The notes: a model not told the origin generated them from the letters alone. A DNA stretch of 64,000 bases from an uncultured Erythrobacter sp. (GCA_947500645.1 CANMSD010000002.1:496001-560000), one strand, 5' to 3'; shown: positions 50,597 through 61,172, counted from the stretch's first letter. Program-made: numbers and translations.

Positions 50597-51480
50597 GGGA
50601 CAGTTTTGTCGCCACGATTACCGATCAGCTCGATAAGGACGAGCAGGTCCTGCTGCTCACTGGAGATCTGGGCTTCGGGATTTTCAACGATATCAGCGAT
50701 CGGTTTCCTGAGCGTTTCATAAATGTCGGAGTCGCCGAGCAGAATATGATCGGCGTTGGGTCTGGCTTATCGATGATGGGCAAGGCCGTATTTTGTTATT
50801 CGATTGCCAATTTCGTGTTCATGCGGGGCCTCGAACAGTTCCGCAATGGGGCCGTCTACCATGATACAAATGTTACCTTGGTTTGCTCGGGCGGCGGCTT
50901 CACCTATGGGCAGCTTGGGTTCACGCATTTCGCGATTGAAGACTATGGTATTATCTCCGCTCTAGGATCGGTGGACATCTACCACCCTTCAACCAGCGAT
51001 CAGGTGCAAAGAGCGGTTGAGGAATGCGCCAAGTTGCCTGGGCCGAAATATCTGAGACTTGAGAAAAAAGAGCTAGATTTCCCTACGCTCGCGACCTTTG
51101 GTGAGCGCGCCGGCTTAGCCCTGCACCATCAGGGCGAGCAGTATGGCATCATTGCGATCGGCGGACTTCTGGAAGAGGCAATGGCAGCGGCCGAGCAATC
51201 GAACGCGGACGTTGCAGTTTACAGCCTGCCCCGACACCTCGCGCTCGGTGACCCGGAGGTGAAAACTGCTCTTAGTCGCCATTCAAAATTGATTTGTATC
51301 GAAGAACATGTACGGCCAAACAGCGTCGGGCAAAAACTCCAGTCGATGGGGTTCGCGGTCGATCATCTGGCCATCTCTGATACAGGTCCCTCAGTGGTAG
51401 GAGACCAAGCATTTCTCCGTAACCATTACGGACTGACCGTAGACGGGCTTTGCGCAAGCCTGACTCAGCTCGATCTATAA
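50593..51480 (+). CDS. transketolase, C-terminal (pyrimidine-binding) subunit
   Basis: LLTGDLGFGIFNDISDRFPERFINVGVAEQNMIGVGSGLSMMGK; ATGA overlap with the N-terminal subunit. Confidence 0.92.
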   Translation: MRDSFVATITDQLDKDEQVLLLTGDLGFGIFNDISDRFPERFINVGVAEQNMIGVGSGLSMMGKAVFCYSIANFVFMRGLEQFRNGAVYHDTNVTLVCSGGGFTYGQLGFTHFAIEDYGIISALGSVDIYHPSTSDQVQRAVEECAKLPGPKYLRLEKKELDFPTLATFGERAGLALHHQGEQYGIIAIGGLLEEAMAAAEQSNADVAVYSLPRHLALGDPEVKTALSRHSKLICIEEHVRPNSVGQKLQSMGFAVDHLAISDTGPSVVGDQAFLRNHYGLTVDGLCASLTQLDL

Positions 51481-51496
51481 AAATCTAGGAAACAGA

Positions 51497-52435
51497 ATGA
51501 TCACTCTTGTTGGCGCCGGTGCCTGGGGCAAAAATTTGTTCCGCAACCTGCATGAATTGAGTCTTTTGCATTCAGTGGTCGATCCGGCCCCGCAAGCCCG
51601 CGAACTGGCGGAACAGAACGGCGTTCCACATTTTGATGACATTGCTCAGGTTCTAGATAATCCCGAGATCAAAGGCGTGGCCGTTGCCACTTCGGCCCCG
51701 ACCCATTTTGCCGTCTGTATGGCTGCGTTAGATGCCGGCAAAGATGTATTCGTGGAGAAGCCCATCGCGTTGCAACTCAGCGACGCGCAAGCAATGGCCG
51801 AAAAAGCCAACGAAAAGAATGCCATCCTTATGGTTGGTCACCTGCTGCAATACCATCCGTGCTTTGCTGCACTGCGAGACCTAGTTGCCAAAGGCGAGCT
51901 GGGCAATGTTCGCTATGTGCTTTCAACCAGGCTGAACTTTGGTCGCATCCGCAGCAACGAGGACGTCATTTGGAGCTTCTCGCCCCACGACATATCCATG
52001 GTGCTATCCCTCATCGACGCTCCAGTGTCCGATGTCTCATCGCACGGCTTCGACATCCTGCAGGATGGTATCGCAGATATCGGTCACATCACTCTGAATT
52101 TCGCCAATGGTGCGAGCGCAGAGATTCGGTCGTCATGGCTGCATCCCCTGAAGGAGCAGCGCCTCGTCGTCGTTGGCCAAAGCAAGATGGCAGTGTTCGA
52201 TGATCGTCTACCTTGGGAAGAAAAGCTTACGATCTACGATCACCATGTCGCAGAGGGACCCGTGGCAGCCCCCGGCGAGGCGCATGCGGTTGACGTACCT
52301 TTTGGAGAGCCATTGAAACTCGAGCTCCAGCACTTCGCCGATCGGATTGATGATCGGCAGCCACCGATCAGCGATCCCGCCGAGGCGATTGCTGTTCTGA
52401 ATGTTTTGCAGCAAGCAAGCTCACTGGAAGGCTAG
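51497..52435 (+). CDS. Gfo/Idh/MocA family oxidoreductase (candidate WbpB-like UDP-sugar 3-dehydrogenase)
   Basis: [63 protein letters not shown]. Confidence 0.9.
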   Translation: MITLVGAGAWGKNLFRNLHELSLLHSVVDPAPQARELAEQNGVPHFDDIAQVLDNPEIKGVAVATSAPTHFAVCMAALDAGKDVFVEKPIALQLSDAQAMAEKANEKNAILMVGHLLQYHPCFAALRDLVAKGELGNVRYVLSTRLNFGRIRSNEDVIWSFSPHDISMVLSLIDAPVSDVSSHGFDILQDGIADIGHITLNFANGASAEIRSSWLHPLKEQRLVVVGQSKMAVFDDRLPWEEKLTIYDHHVAEGPVAAPGEAHAVDVPFGEPLKLELQHFADRIDDRQPPISDPAEAIAVLNVLQQASSLEG

Positions 52436-53025
52436 TGACCGTCATGACCAGCTCAGATTACTTCGTCCACGAAACCGCACTTGTCGATGACCAGGTCGAC
52501 ATCGGCAAAGGCACTTCTGTGTGGCACTTTGTCCACTTGCTCTCTGGCACCAAGATCGGAGCGGGATGCTCGATCGGTCAAAACGCGATGGTGGGGCCAA
52601 ATGTTAGCGTCGGAAACGGCTGCAAGATCCAGAACAATGTCTCGATCTACAACGGTGTCGAGGTGGAGGACGACGTCTTTATGGGTCCGTCGATGGTATT
52701 CACCAACGTTCTGACTCCGCGAGCACATATCAATCGCAAGGATGAATTTGCGAAAACGCTTATCCGCAAAGGAGCGACTTTGGGTGCAAATTGCACGATC
52801 GTTTGCGGCAACACCGTTGGTCGTTACGCGATGGTCGGAGCTGGCGCAGTCGTGACCAAAGACGTCCCAGACTACGCGCTGGTCTTGGGTAACCCCGCGA
52901 GACAGGTCGGTTGGGTCAGTGCCGCCGGGGAGCGGTTGAGCGACGACCTAGTTTGCCCGCGAACCGGCGAACGCTACGAATTGGTTGGCGACAAACTGCG
53001 CCCGATCGAAAACGCCGGAGAGTAG
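52435..53025 (+). CDS. left-handed beta-helix N-acetyltransferase (WbpD-like)
   Basis: [98 protein letters not shown]. Confidence 0.92.
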   Translation: MTVMTSSDYFVHETALVDDQVDIGKGTSVWHFVHLLSGTKIGAGCSIGQNAMVGPNVSVGNGCKIQNNVSIYNGVEVEDDVFMGPSMVFTNVLTPRAHINRKDEFAKTLIRKGATLGANCTIVCGNTVGRYAMVGAGAVVTKDVPDYALVLGNPARQVGWVSAAGERLSDDLVCPRTGERYELVGDKLRPIENAGE

Positions 53026-53055
53026 ACGCGCGCTTGCGATAGCACGCCCATTGTC

Positions 53056-54159
53056 ATGCATATCGTACAACTCACCTCTGCTCACCCACGCACGGATGCG
53101 CGCGTCTTTCACAAGCAGTGCTGCTCGTTGGCGGAAGCTGGTGCGAAAGTAACATTGGTTGTTGCCGATGGCTTGGGCGATGAGACCAAGAACGGGGTGG
53201 AAATTCGGGACGTAGGCCGAAGTGATGGCAGAGTCGGTCGCATGGCTCTTTCCAGCAAGCGCGTCTATTCGCTCGCGAAGACCCTTGAAGCCGATCTCTA
53301 TCACTTACACGATCCTGAGCTCATTCCGTGGGGCTTGATGCTTTCGCGCAGTAAAGTGCCAGTGGTGTTCGATGCGCATGAAGACTTGCCGGCGCAGATC
53401 GCGACCAAGCATTATCTGCCAAAGCCAGCGCGCAGCATTCTGGCAGGTGTTGCCTCTCTCGGAGAACGACTGGCATTTCCAAAATTCAGCGGGCTAATCG
53501 GAGCGACGCCAGAGATAACTGGGAAACTCCGTTCGCATCATCGCACGACGCAGCTGATTGCCAATTACCCCAAGCGAGACGAATTCGCTCCACCACAGGA
53601 GCGCGATCCCAGATTTGCGCTCTTCGTCGGCAGCATGAGCCGCATCCGCGGTATTGCAGAATTGGCCGACGCTATGCAGCATACCAATGCGAATCATAAG
53701 CTGCATCTGGTTGGGCCAATGGCAAATGATGGGATCGCAGAGAGAGTTGCGAGTTCTGCCGGCAGCGAACGCATCGTCACATTCGGCAGTGTTTCACGCG
53801 AGGCTGTAGCACAGCAAATGCGCGGTGCGGCATGCGGTATTGTGACATTCCTCGAAGCTCCCAATCATCTCAACGCCCAGCCTAACAAATTGTTCGAATA
53901 TATGAGCGCCGGTATCCCGGTCGTTGCCTCGCATTTCCCACTCTGGCGCGAACTGATTGAGGGTGCGAATTGCGGTCTTTGTGTTGATCCCGCGAACCCG
54001 CGCGCCATTGCGGAAGCCATCGATTGGGTCTTCGATAATCCGGAAGAAGCCGCACAGATGGGTCGTCGCGGACGCGCCGCAATCGAAGAGGGTTTGAATT
54101 GGGAAACTCAGGCTGAAGAGCTGCTGGCGTTCTATGGCCGGTTAGGGGCTGAATCATGA
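53056..54159 (+). CDS. glycosyltransferase (GT4-like)
   Basis: MHIVQLTSAHPRTDARVFHKQCCSLAEAGAKVTLVVADG; VVFDAHEDLPAQI; KLFEYMSAGIPVVASHFPLWRELIEGANCGLCVDP. Confidence 0.9.
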   Translation: MHIVQLTSAHPRTDARVFHKQCCSLAEAGAKVTLVVADGLGDETKNGVEIRDVGRSDGRVGRMALSSKRVYSLAKTLEADLYHLHDPELIPWGLMLSRSKVPVVFDAHEDLPAQIATKHYLPKPARSILAGVASLGERLAFPKFSGLIGATPEITGKLRSHHRTTQLIANYPKRDEFAPPQERDPRFALFVGSMSRIRGIAELADAMQHTNANHKLHLVGPMANDGIAERVASSAGSERIVTFGSVSREAVAQQMRGAACGIVTFLEAPNHLNAQPNKLFEYMSAGIPVVASHFPLWRELIEGANCGLCVDPANPRAIAEAIDWVFDNPEEAAQMGRRGRAAIEEGLNWETQAEELLAFYGRLGAES

Positions 54160-55220
54160 AAATCGTTTCTGTAGTCGGTGCCAGGCCGCAATTCATCAAG
54201 GCCGCCGCAGTGTCGCGAGTCTTCTTAGAGTTCAGCGAAATCGACGAGAAAGTGGTCCACACTGGCCAGCATTTCGATGCCGGGATGTCAGACATATTCT
54301 TTGACGAGCTTGGCATACCCGAACCCGCGGCGCGGTTCGACATTTCCGGCGGCACGCATGGGGCGATGACTGGTCGGATGCTCATGGCAATGGACGAGCT
54401 ATTGAGCGAGCACAGGCCGGATCTTGTGCTCGTTTATGGCGACACCAACTCCACGTTAGCCGGTGCTCTATCGGCAGCAAAAATGCATATTCCGGTCGCG
54501 CATGTCGAGGCCGGCCTGCGCAGCTTCAACATGAAGATGCCTGAAGAAATCAATCGCATCCTCACCGACAATATCAGCCGCTACCTTTACTGCCCTACCG
54601 ATCAAGCAGTCACAAACCTGACCGATGAACGCTACGACAACCGTGACTGCGATATCCTGTTAACCGGCGATGTAATGCTGGATGCGATGCAAGGCTTCAG
54701 CCCGTTGGCTAGAAAGCCCGATATCGATCTGCCAAGCAAGTTTGCATTGGCGACGGTGCATCGAGCCGAGAATACCGACGAGCCAGATCGCCTTGCACAA
54801 ATCGTTAGCAGCCTAAACAATGTCCAGCGCGAAACGCTACCGATTGTCATGCCGCTGCACCCACGCACTCGCAATGCCATTGCCAGTTCCAATCTTGACC
54901 TCGAGGTTACCATCATTGATCCGGTAGGTTATCTCGAAATGCTATGGCTGCTCCGCAGCGCAGATCTTGTTCTCACCGATAGCGGCGGATTGCAGAAGGA
55001 AGCCTATTTTTGTGGCAAACCCTGCATAACCCTGCGCGATGAAACGGAGTGGGTCGAGCTTGTGGAGGCTGGTGCAAACTTCCTCACAGGGGCCCAGGGG
55101 TCAGAGATTAGCAAAGCGGCTCAGCTTGCTTTAGAATTGGAATTTGAACCCAATCTTGCTCTATTTGGTGGAGGCAACTGCGCCAAACGGATCGCAGAGC
55201 ACCTGACCAGAGGCCGATGA
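54156..55220 (+). CDS. non-hydrolyzing UDP-N-acetylglucosamine 2-epimerase (WecB/WbpI family)
   Basis: VVGARPQFIKAAAVSR; VHTGQHFDAGMSDIFFDELGIPEPA; VYGDTNSTLAGALSAAKMHIPVAHVEAGLRSFNMKMPEEINRILTDNIS; LTDSGGLQKEAYFCGKPC. Confidence 0.95.
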   Translation: MKIVSVVGARPQFIKAAAVSRVFLEFSEIDEKVVHTGQHFDAGMSDIFFDELGIPEPAARFDISGGTHGAMTGRMLMAMDELLSEHRPDLVLVYGDTNSTLAGALSAAKMHIPVAHVEAGLRSFNMKMPEEINRILTDNISRYLYCPTDQAVTNLTDERYDNRDCDILLTGDVMLDAMQGFSPLARKPDIDLPSKFALATVHRAENTDEPDRLAQIVSSLNNVQRETLPIVMPLHPRTRNAIASSNLDLEVTIIDPVGYLEMLWLLRSADLVLTDSGGLQKEAYFCGKPCITLRDETEWVELVEAGANFLTGAQGSEISKAAQLALELEFEPNLALFGGGNCAKRIAEHLTRGR

Positions 55221-56593
55221 TGGATGCCATTCGCACTGCAGGGCGCCCGCCAAAACTGGCAATAAGAGACACTGACAGTTTCGCCAAGCTCGTCATAAGG
55301 CTGGCTTGTGCAGGCCTCCTCTTTCTCAGCCTCTCGATAATCTACACTGATTATGTGTCTGTGCTTTTCGCTTACTATGGCTTTCAGTACATTTTTGAGC
55401 CCGCTCGCCTGCCATTGGCGATTGGCGCGATCCTTGTTTTGACAGCCTTTGTCGCTCCTAGGATTGGCGACGTGAATGCGCTGCTTGTGACCCTGTGCCA
55501 CTTTTTCTTTTTGATCCCAACGGCCGTGATGTTCGTCTATGGCGGGCTATATAGCTCGATCTTCTTATGGACGGTCGTCATTTTGCTTGCGCTGATCGGG
55601 TTATCGCGCACTGATATTAGCATAAATTTCCGCGCATCGATCAGCCTGACAGCTCTGGAATTGTGTCTGTTCGCCTTGGCGCTTGCCGGCTTGGCGCTGG
55701 CAATATCGAGCGTGGGCCTCTTCTCCCTAAGCTTCAACATCTTCGAAGTGTATGATCAACGGGCGCTCGCGAACGAAGCGGATCTGGGTATCTTCGGATA
55801 TATTCAGCAATTAGGCGTACAGGCGTCTCTACTGCTTATCGCCGTGGCTTTCTTCAATCGCCAATACGCAATGGCAGTCGGCGGGTTCGCTATTGCAATT
55901 CTGTTTTTTGCCTACACCGGGCACAAGAGCTTCCTCTTTTGGTCGCTCTTTCTCGTCGCGTTCATCTATCTCGGACGCCTGAAAAACAAATTTTCGATAT
56001 TTGTCATCTCAGCCACAGTGTTCACATGGATCATGGTTCTGATCATGGACACATCGATTGGTTCGGACCTCAATAGCTTTTTGACTCGCCGCACACTTTT
56101 CACTCCCGTGCTGTTGAATCAATATTACATCATGTTCGCCGACCAGTTCGGCTTTCTCAGCTGGAGTTATTCGAAGGTTGGGCTGGGCTTTTTCGAATAT
56201 ACCGACACGGTTTCGCCGACGCAGGCCGTCGGTCACTATTTGACGGGCAGTGACACCAATTCAGCCAACACCGGGATGATAGGTTTCGGTTTCATCAATG
56301 CTGGTCATTTTGGTGTGGCAGCATATCTTATCACGTTCTTTGGAATCATGCTGCTAGGGGGCGGTGTGGCCAAAGCAAAAGGGATCGAACTGCTGGGTGC
56401 AGCAATCATGATCCGTGCAGCTTACTCCGCGGTGACAACTTCAGACTTGCCCGCGATCTTTCTATCTGGGGGCCTGGGTTATGCGCTTATACTTCTGTTG
56501 GTTTATCCAAGCGTCACTGCAACTGCTCCTTCCAAGAAGGGTTCGCTCGCTGCTACGCCTGACAACCGATTACCGATACGCTCCCCTGCGTAA
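55217..56593 (+). CDS. multi-TM oligosaccharide repeat-unit polymerase-like protein (Wzy candidate)
   Basis: About 10-12 hydrophobic segments; position inside the locus; low sequence recognisability is typical for Wzy. Confidence 0.7.
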   Translation: MMDAIRTAGRPPKLAIRDTDSFAKLVIRLACAGLLFLSLSIIYTDYVSVLFAYYGFQYIFEPARLPLAIGAILVLTAFVAPRIGDVNALLVTLCHFFFLIPTAVMFVYGGLYSSIFLWTVVILLALIGLSRTDISINFRASISLTALELCLFALALAGLALAISSVGLFSLSFNIFEVYDQRALANEADLGIFGYIQQLGVQASLLLIAVAFFNRQYAMAVGGFAIAILFFAYTGHKSFLFWSLFLVAFIYLGRLKNKFSIFVISATVFTWIMVLIMDTSIGSDLNSFLTRRTLFTPVLLNQYYIMFADQFGFLSWSYSKVGLGFFEYTDTVSPTQAVGHYLTGSDTNSANTGMIGFGFINAGHFGVAAYLITFFGIMLLGGGVAKAKGIELLGAAIMIRAAYSAVTTSDLPAIFLSGGLGYALILLLVYPSVTATAPSKKGSLAATPDNRLPIRSPA

Positions 56594-56615
56594 CGCCAAG
56601 AAAGCTTCATAACAT

Positions 56616-58523
56616 ATGTGCGGAATATTCGCTCGGTTCTCGAGGGCAGCCGAGAGTACGACCAATCTTGCCGAGATTTCTCAACGATTGGCACATCGTG
56701 GGCCAGATGCAGAGGGCGCCGTCACCTGGTTCGGCGATGAGAAACCGCAGGTAGTTGAGGACTTTGGCAAACCTTGCGCCGGGCATGTCTTACTTCACCG
56801 GCGATTGGCGATCATCGATTTAGACCACCATGCCGATCAGCCGTTCGTATCCGCTGACGGTCGCCATTGGCTCATTTTCAACGGTGAGATTTACAATTAT
56901 CGCGAGCTTCGCAGCGAGATCGAGGCTGAAGGCGTTACTTTCCGCACATCCAGCGATACTGAAGTTCTACTCGCAGCCTGGCGTCTTTGGGGACCAGACT
57001 GCCTATCCAGGCTTGAAGGAATGTTTGCCTTCGTCATCTTCGACCGACGGCAAAACAAAGCCGTGGCTGCAAGAGATCCGTTTGGGATCAAACCTCTGTT
57101 CTTCAAGGTCTCACATAGTGAGATTCTTTTGTCTTCCGAGTTGTCACCAATCACCTTCCACGACTCGCCTGACAAGCTTGAAGCCAAGAGCGCAGCGCAA
57201 GCAATCCGTTGGGGAATGAACGATGGCCATGGGGCGAGCCTGATACCAGGAGTGCGAAGGCTTTCGCCGGGAACATATTGCATGATCGACCTCAATGGCC
57301 AGGCAAGCATGGCCGACCCAGTGAGATACTGTGATCTCCAAACGGTCCAACAGGAAGACTGGGATTATGGTGAAGCCACGCAAAAGCTCCGGGAGACATT
57401 CTTGGGCTCCGTTGACCGTCATCTGCGGTCGGACGCCTCACTTGGATTTGCGCTTTCCGGAGGAATAGATTCTAGCGCGATTGTGTGCGCCGCACATGAG
57501 CTGGGACGAGAAGGGATCAAGACATTCTCGTACGTGCCGCAGGATGAACGTATTTCCGAGCGCAAATGGATTGACATCGTCGCGCGGCACGTTGGGGCAG
57601 AAACGCACTTCATCCAACCGCAACGCAGCGATGTGGCGGCGAAACTTGCGGAAGTGATACGGTCTCAAGGCGAACCATTCGCAAGCCTCAGTATCTATGC
57701 TCAGTACGAGCTGTATGCCGAAGTGGCCCGGCAGGACGTGAAAGTCCTATTGAGCGGGCAAGGAGCCGACGAATTGCTTGCCGGCTATATCTCATATTAC
57801 CAGGCAGCAGCGTTTCAGGACATCGCGAAAGGCCGTCTCAAGACTGGGATATCGAGGTTGCACAGCCTCGACGCCCACTTTGGCGTAGGCTGGAAATCTT
57901 CACTGCTCTGGATGCTACGCCTCAGCCTTCCTCAAAAATTGCGAAATCAAATGGCGAGAGTAAATTTCGCCAGCCGTGCTCCATGGGCCGACACTCATGC
58001 GATGGCAGAGAACGGGATGAGGAATTGGGCGGAATTGCGGCCGCGATCAGCTGCCAATTCGTCGGTGAGTGGAATGCTGCGAGATTCAATCGAGAACTCT
58101 CTAGTGGCGCTGTTGCGTTATGATGATCGTAACTCGATGGCGCATTCCGTTGAGAGCCGCGTACCTTTTCTGACGCTGGACATGGCTCGCTTGTGCCTTT
58201 CTTTCCCTGATTCATTCCTGATCGACGATGCTGGCGTCACCAAACGGATCTTCAGGGACGCGATGAGAGGAATCGTGCCCGAAGAAATCCTGCAACGCCA
58301 AGACAAGCTCGGCTTCACCCCCGACAATTCGAACTGGCGGGATGCACTGGGCAGCTTCATTCCTAGCGGAGAGGGTAAACGTGTCGCGGGCCTCGTCTTT
58401 CCCAAAGAACTGAGCGAGGCCCTTCAATCAGAAGACAATGGCGGAAGAGAAGACATCACCTTCGCCTGGAGATCACTCAACCTTTGCGCATTGGAAACGC
58501 TCTACACCGAGACGCTCAATTGA
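56616..58523 (+). CDS. asnB: glutamine-hydrolysing asparagine synthase family protein (AsnB-type amidotransferase)
   Basis: MCGIFARFSR (Cys2 nucleophile), HRGPDAEGAV, FNGEIYNYRELRSEIEAEG, FALSGGIDSSAIVCAA, LLSGQGADELLAGY. Confidence 0.93.
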   Translation: MCGIFARFSRAAESTTNLAEISQRLAHRGPDAEGAVTWFGDEKPQVVEDFGKPCAGHVLLHRRLAIIDLDHHADQPFVSADGRHWLIFNGEIYNYRELRSEIEAEGVTFRTSSDTEVLLAAWRLWGPDCLSRLEGMFAFVIFDRRQNKAVAARDPFGIKPLFFKVSHSEILLSSELSPITFHDSPDKLEAKSAAQAIRWGMNDGHGASLIPGVRRLSPGTYCMIDLNGQASMADPVRYCDLQTVQQEDWDYGEATQKLRETFLGSVDRHLRSDASLGFALSGGIDSSAIVCAAHELGREGIKTFSYVPQDERISERKWIDIVARHVGAETHFIQPQRSDVAAKLAEVIRSQGEPFASLSIYAQYELYAEVARQDVKVLLSGQGADELLAGYISYYQAAAFQDIAKGRLKTGISRLHSLDAHFGVGWKSSLLWMLRLSLPQKLRNQMARVNFASRAPWADTHAMAENGMRNWAELRPRSAANSSVSGMLRDSIENSLVALLRYDDRNSMAHSVESRVPFLTLDMARLCLSFPDSFLIDDAGVTKRIFRDAMRGIVPEEILQRQDKLGFTPDNSNWRDALGSFIPSGEGKRVAGLVFPKELSEALQSEDNGGREDITFAWRSLNLCALETLYTETLN

Positions 58524-59806
58524 GTTTGGGCCGAATGATCCTGCGGCTGGGTTCAGCCAACATGGTCATGTTGGCGGCCCATATCGCAACCATCGGCATC
58601 TTAGGCATAATTGCACCTCCGAAAGAATTTGGACTCTTTCTTCTCGCTCTTTCCATATCGCTGCCGTTCTCTTCATTCGCCGGTTTGCGCCTTGAAAGCG
58701 CCTTGCCAAGCTTAAACAGCGGCAGGGAACTGAAAACTGTTCTAGCTTTGGCCACGCTGTCGGTCGGGTTTGTTTGCCTGCTTCAACTAGGGACAGTTCT
58801 ATGGCTTGGACAACTGCAAATGTTCGAGGTTCAGACGCTCGATGCGTTGTCTATCGCCGCATTGACCGCACTGACATTTACGCAGGCACTTATTCAAATC
58901 GGTCGGCTTTGGGCCATCAGGCATCAACAGATAGACGCAATCGCACGGGCCACCAAAGTGCGCGCTGCTGCGACCTTAGTGCTGCGTGGAAGCGTTGTCA
59001 TAGCGTTGCTTATCGGTGTCGCAGGTTTTCTCGGCTCTATTGGAACGGCCTTGATTCTTTGCGAGCTCGCGATCGCCATATTAATGGCCTCCCAGCTTTT
59101 CCCGGCCCAAGAGGCAAAGACTGCACTTGGAAAGTTGCGCAAGAGGGTGACTCAGGCAACGCTCAGAAAGAACTGGAAATTTCCAGTTCTGGAAACGCCG
59201 TCGAGCATAATTGATAACTTGGCAGCCAACGCTCCACTTCTGCTCGTAACGCAATTCTTTGGGTTGACCGCGACGGCTAGTTTTGGATTGGCATTTCGCG
59301 GGCTCGCAGTGCCGATCGCCCAACTCTCAAAGACGCTCACCGAAGTCATGCAAACGCGTTACTCCGAGCTGCAGCGATCGGGCGAATGGAGAGGATTCGC
59401 GCACCTCTTTTTTCGCTCATCTGCCATCGCAATAGGACTGGCACTAGCTGGCACCGCCGCCACAATCCTGGTCTCATACGGTTTGATCCAAACCCTTGAA
59501 GACGCTTATCTTAGAGAAGTGCTTTGGATCATAATCTTGATCTCACCCTGGATCGCAAGCAGCGCCGTTGTGAACATCAACTCGCGCATATTGTTGATGC
59601 TAAAACGACAAGAATTGAAGCTGGTATACGATGGCTTGCAGATCGTTTTCATCGTACTGCTCTGGATCCTCCAGAGGACATATTCGCCTGATCTGTTCGA
59701 ATTTGTGTGGTGGATCAGCTGTACGCAAGTGGCGGCGTACGGCGTCTATTGGATGCTAATCTGGGTCGCCATCAAGGCCGAGAGTAATAGGGCTGCGCTG
59801 GTCTGA
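58484..59806 (+). CDS. polysaccharide biosynthesis flippase (Wzx-like); exact start uncertain
   Basis: Multi-TM; NWKFPVLETPSSIIDNLAANAPLLLVTQFFGLTATASFGLAFRGLAVPIAQLSKTLTEVMQTRYSEL. Confidence 0.8.
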   Translation: MRIGNALHRDAQLSLGRMILRLGSANMVMLAAHIATIGILGIIAPPKEFGLFLLALSISLPFSSFAGLRLESALPSLNSGRELKTVLALATLSVGFVCLLQLGTVLWLGQLQMFEVQTLDALSIAALTALTFTQALIQIGRLWAIRHQQIDAIARATKVRAAATLVLRGSVVIALLIGVAGFLGSIGTALILCELAIAILMASQLFPAQEAKTALGKLRKRVTQATLRKNWKFPVLETPSSIIDNLAANAPLLLVTQFFGLTATASFGLAFRGLAVPIAQLSKTLTEVMQTRYSELQRSGEWRGFAHLFFRSSAIAIGLALAGTAATILVSYGLIQTLEDAYLREVLWIIILISPWIASSAVVNINSRILLMLKRQELKLVYDGLQIVFIVLLWILQRTYSPDLFEFVWWISCTQVAAYGVYWMLIWVAIKAESNRAALV

Positions 59807-59846
59807 CAGAGACAATCAGCGCAAGCCCTCCGCAACTCAATTTTTG

Positions 59847-61172
59847 CTAAGCGGGGAAGATGTTATCCGCTGAAGCATCAAAGACATTTCTGGTATCGAT
59901 GACCAACTCACAGTGTTTTGCAACGGCTTCGTAATCGACCTTGTCGTGATCTGTGCAAAGCAACACCGCGTCATATTCCGCAAAAGCTGCGGGGTTGAAG
60001 TCAACACTACGCCGCCCAACCATTTCTGGATGCTCACGCAAATTGGGTATGACCGGCACATAGGGATCGTAGAACTCAACCTTTGCGCCGCGACTCTCAA
60101 GTTCTTCGATGAGCACGAAACCAGGACTCTCACGAGTGTCCTCGACATTCTTCTTGTAGGCGACACCCAGAACCAGGACTCTCGCGCCGGCAACGGCCTT
60201 CTGCTTGCGGTCGCTCAGAGCCCGAACCAGCTCCTCAACCACATGGTATGGGGCCATCAAGTTCACCTCACCCGCTAGCTCAATGAAGCGGGTTGGCACC
60301 TGGAATTCTCGTGCGCGCCAGGTCAGATAGAACGGGTCAATTGGAATACAGTGACCACCGAGGCCTGGGCCGGGGTAGAATGGCATATATCCAAAGGGCT
60401 TGGTTGCTGCACCTTCGATAACGTCCCAGACGCTAATCCCCATTTTGGCATAAATCAGCTTAAGCTCGTTGACCAAGGCAATGTTGACCGATCGGAAAAT
60501 GTTCTCGGTCAGCTTTACCGCCTCTGCAACCTCGCAACTTGCCACCGGCACAGCCTTGTCGACGACAGAACCGTAGAACGTCATGGCCACATCGAGGGCC
60601 GCCTCACCATCGGCGCCGACAACCTTTGGAATTGTGCGTGTTTCAAAATCAGGATTGCCAGGGTCTTCACGCTCAGGAGAATAGGCAAGGAAGAAATCCT
60701 CGCCACTTTTCAATCCATCGGACTCAAGGATCGGCTTCATCAAATCCCTGGTCGTGCCGGGATAGGTGGTCGACTCCAGAGAAATCAGCTGGCCTGCACG
60801 TAAATGCGGCCGGATCGCTTCAACCGTCTGCAAGACATAAGTCAGGTCAGGCTCGCGATGCTTACTAAGCGGCGTTGGCACGCAAATAACCAACGCATCA
60901 CATTCGACCGTTTGCGAAAAATCGCTAGTTACGTGAAAACGGTCGCCTTCCCGCATCGTCGCAAGCAAGCTGTCTGGCACCCGCTCAATCGGCGACTTCG
61001 CCGCGTTGAGCGCCTCGATTTTCGCATCGTCCACGTCAAAGCCAAGCACACGGTAGCCCGCCTGGAACGCGGCGACAGCTAATGGCAGCCCGACATAGCC
61101 CATGCCCAGAATCCCGATAACCGCTTCACGCGATTCCAGGCGGTCGATTACCGACTTCGCATTGTCACTCAT
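59847..61172 (-). CDS. nucleotide sugar dehydrogenase (WbpA-like UDP-GlcNAc 6-dehydrogenase)
   Basis: VIGILGMGYVGLPLAVAAFQAGYRVLGFDVD; LISLESTTYPGTTRDLMKPILESDGLKSGEDFFLAYSPEREDPGN; GPGLGGHCIPIDPFYLTWRA. Confidence 0.93.
   Translation of the reverse strand: MSDNAKSVIDRLESREAVIGILGMGYVGLPLAVAAFQAGYRVLGFDVDDAKIEALNAAKSPIERVPDSLLATMREGDRFHVTSDFSQTVECDALVICVPTPLSKHREPDLTYVLQTVEAIRPHLRAGQLISLESTTYPGTTRDLMKPILESDGLKSGEDFFLAYSPEREDPGNPDFETRTIPKVVGADGEAALDVAMTFYGSVVDKAVPVASCEVAEAVKLTENIFRSVNIALVNELKLIYAKMGISVWDVIEGAATKPFGYMPFYPGPGLGGHCIPIDPFYLTWRAREFQVPTRFIELAGEVNLMAPYHVVEELVRALSDRKQKAVAGARVLVLGVAYKKNVEDTRESPGFVLIEELESRGAKVEFYDPYVPVIPNLREHPEMVGRRSVDFNPAAFAEYDAVLLCTDHDKVDYEAVAKHCELVIDTRNVFDASADNIFPA

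Noticed and set aside
58484-58523. 40-nt overlap of AsnB and Wzx ORFs as a programmed overlap
   Set aside because: The Wzx start is uncertain; a later start (58535) would remove the overlap.
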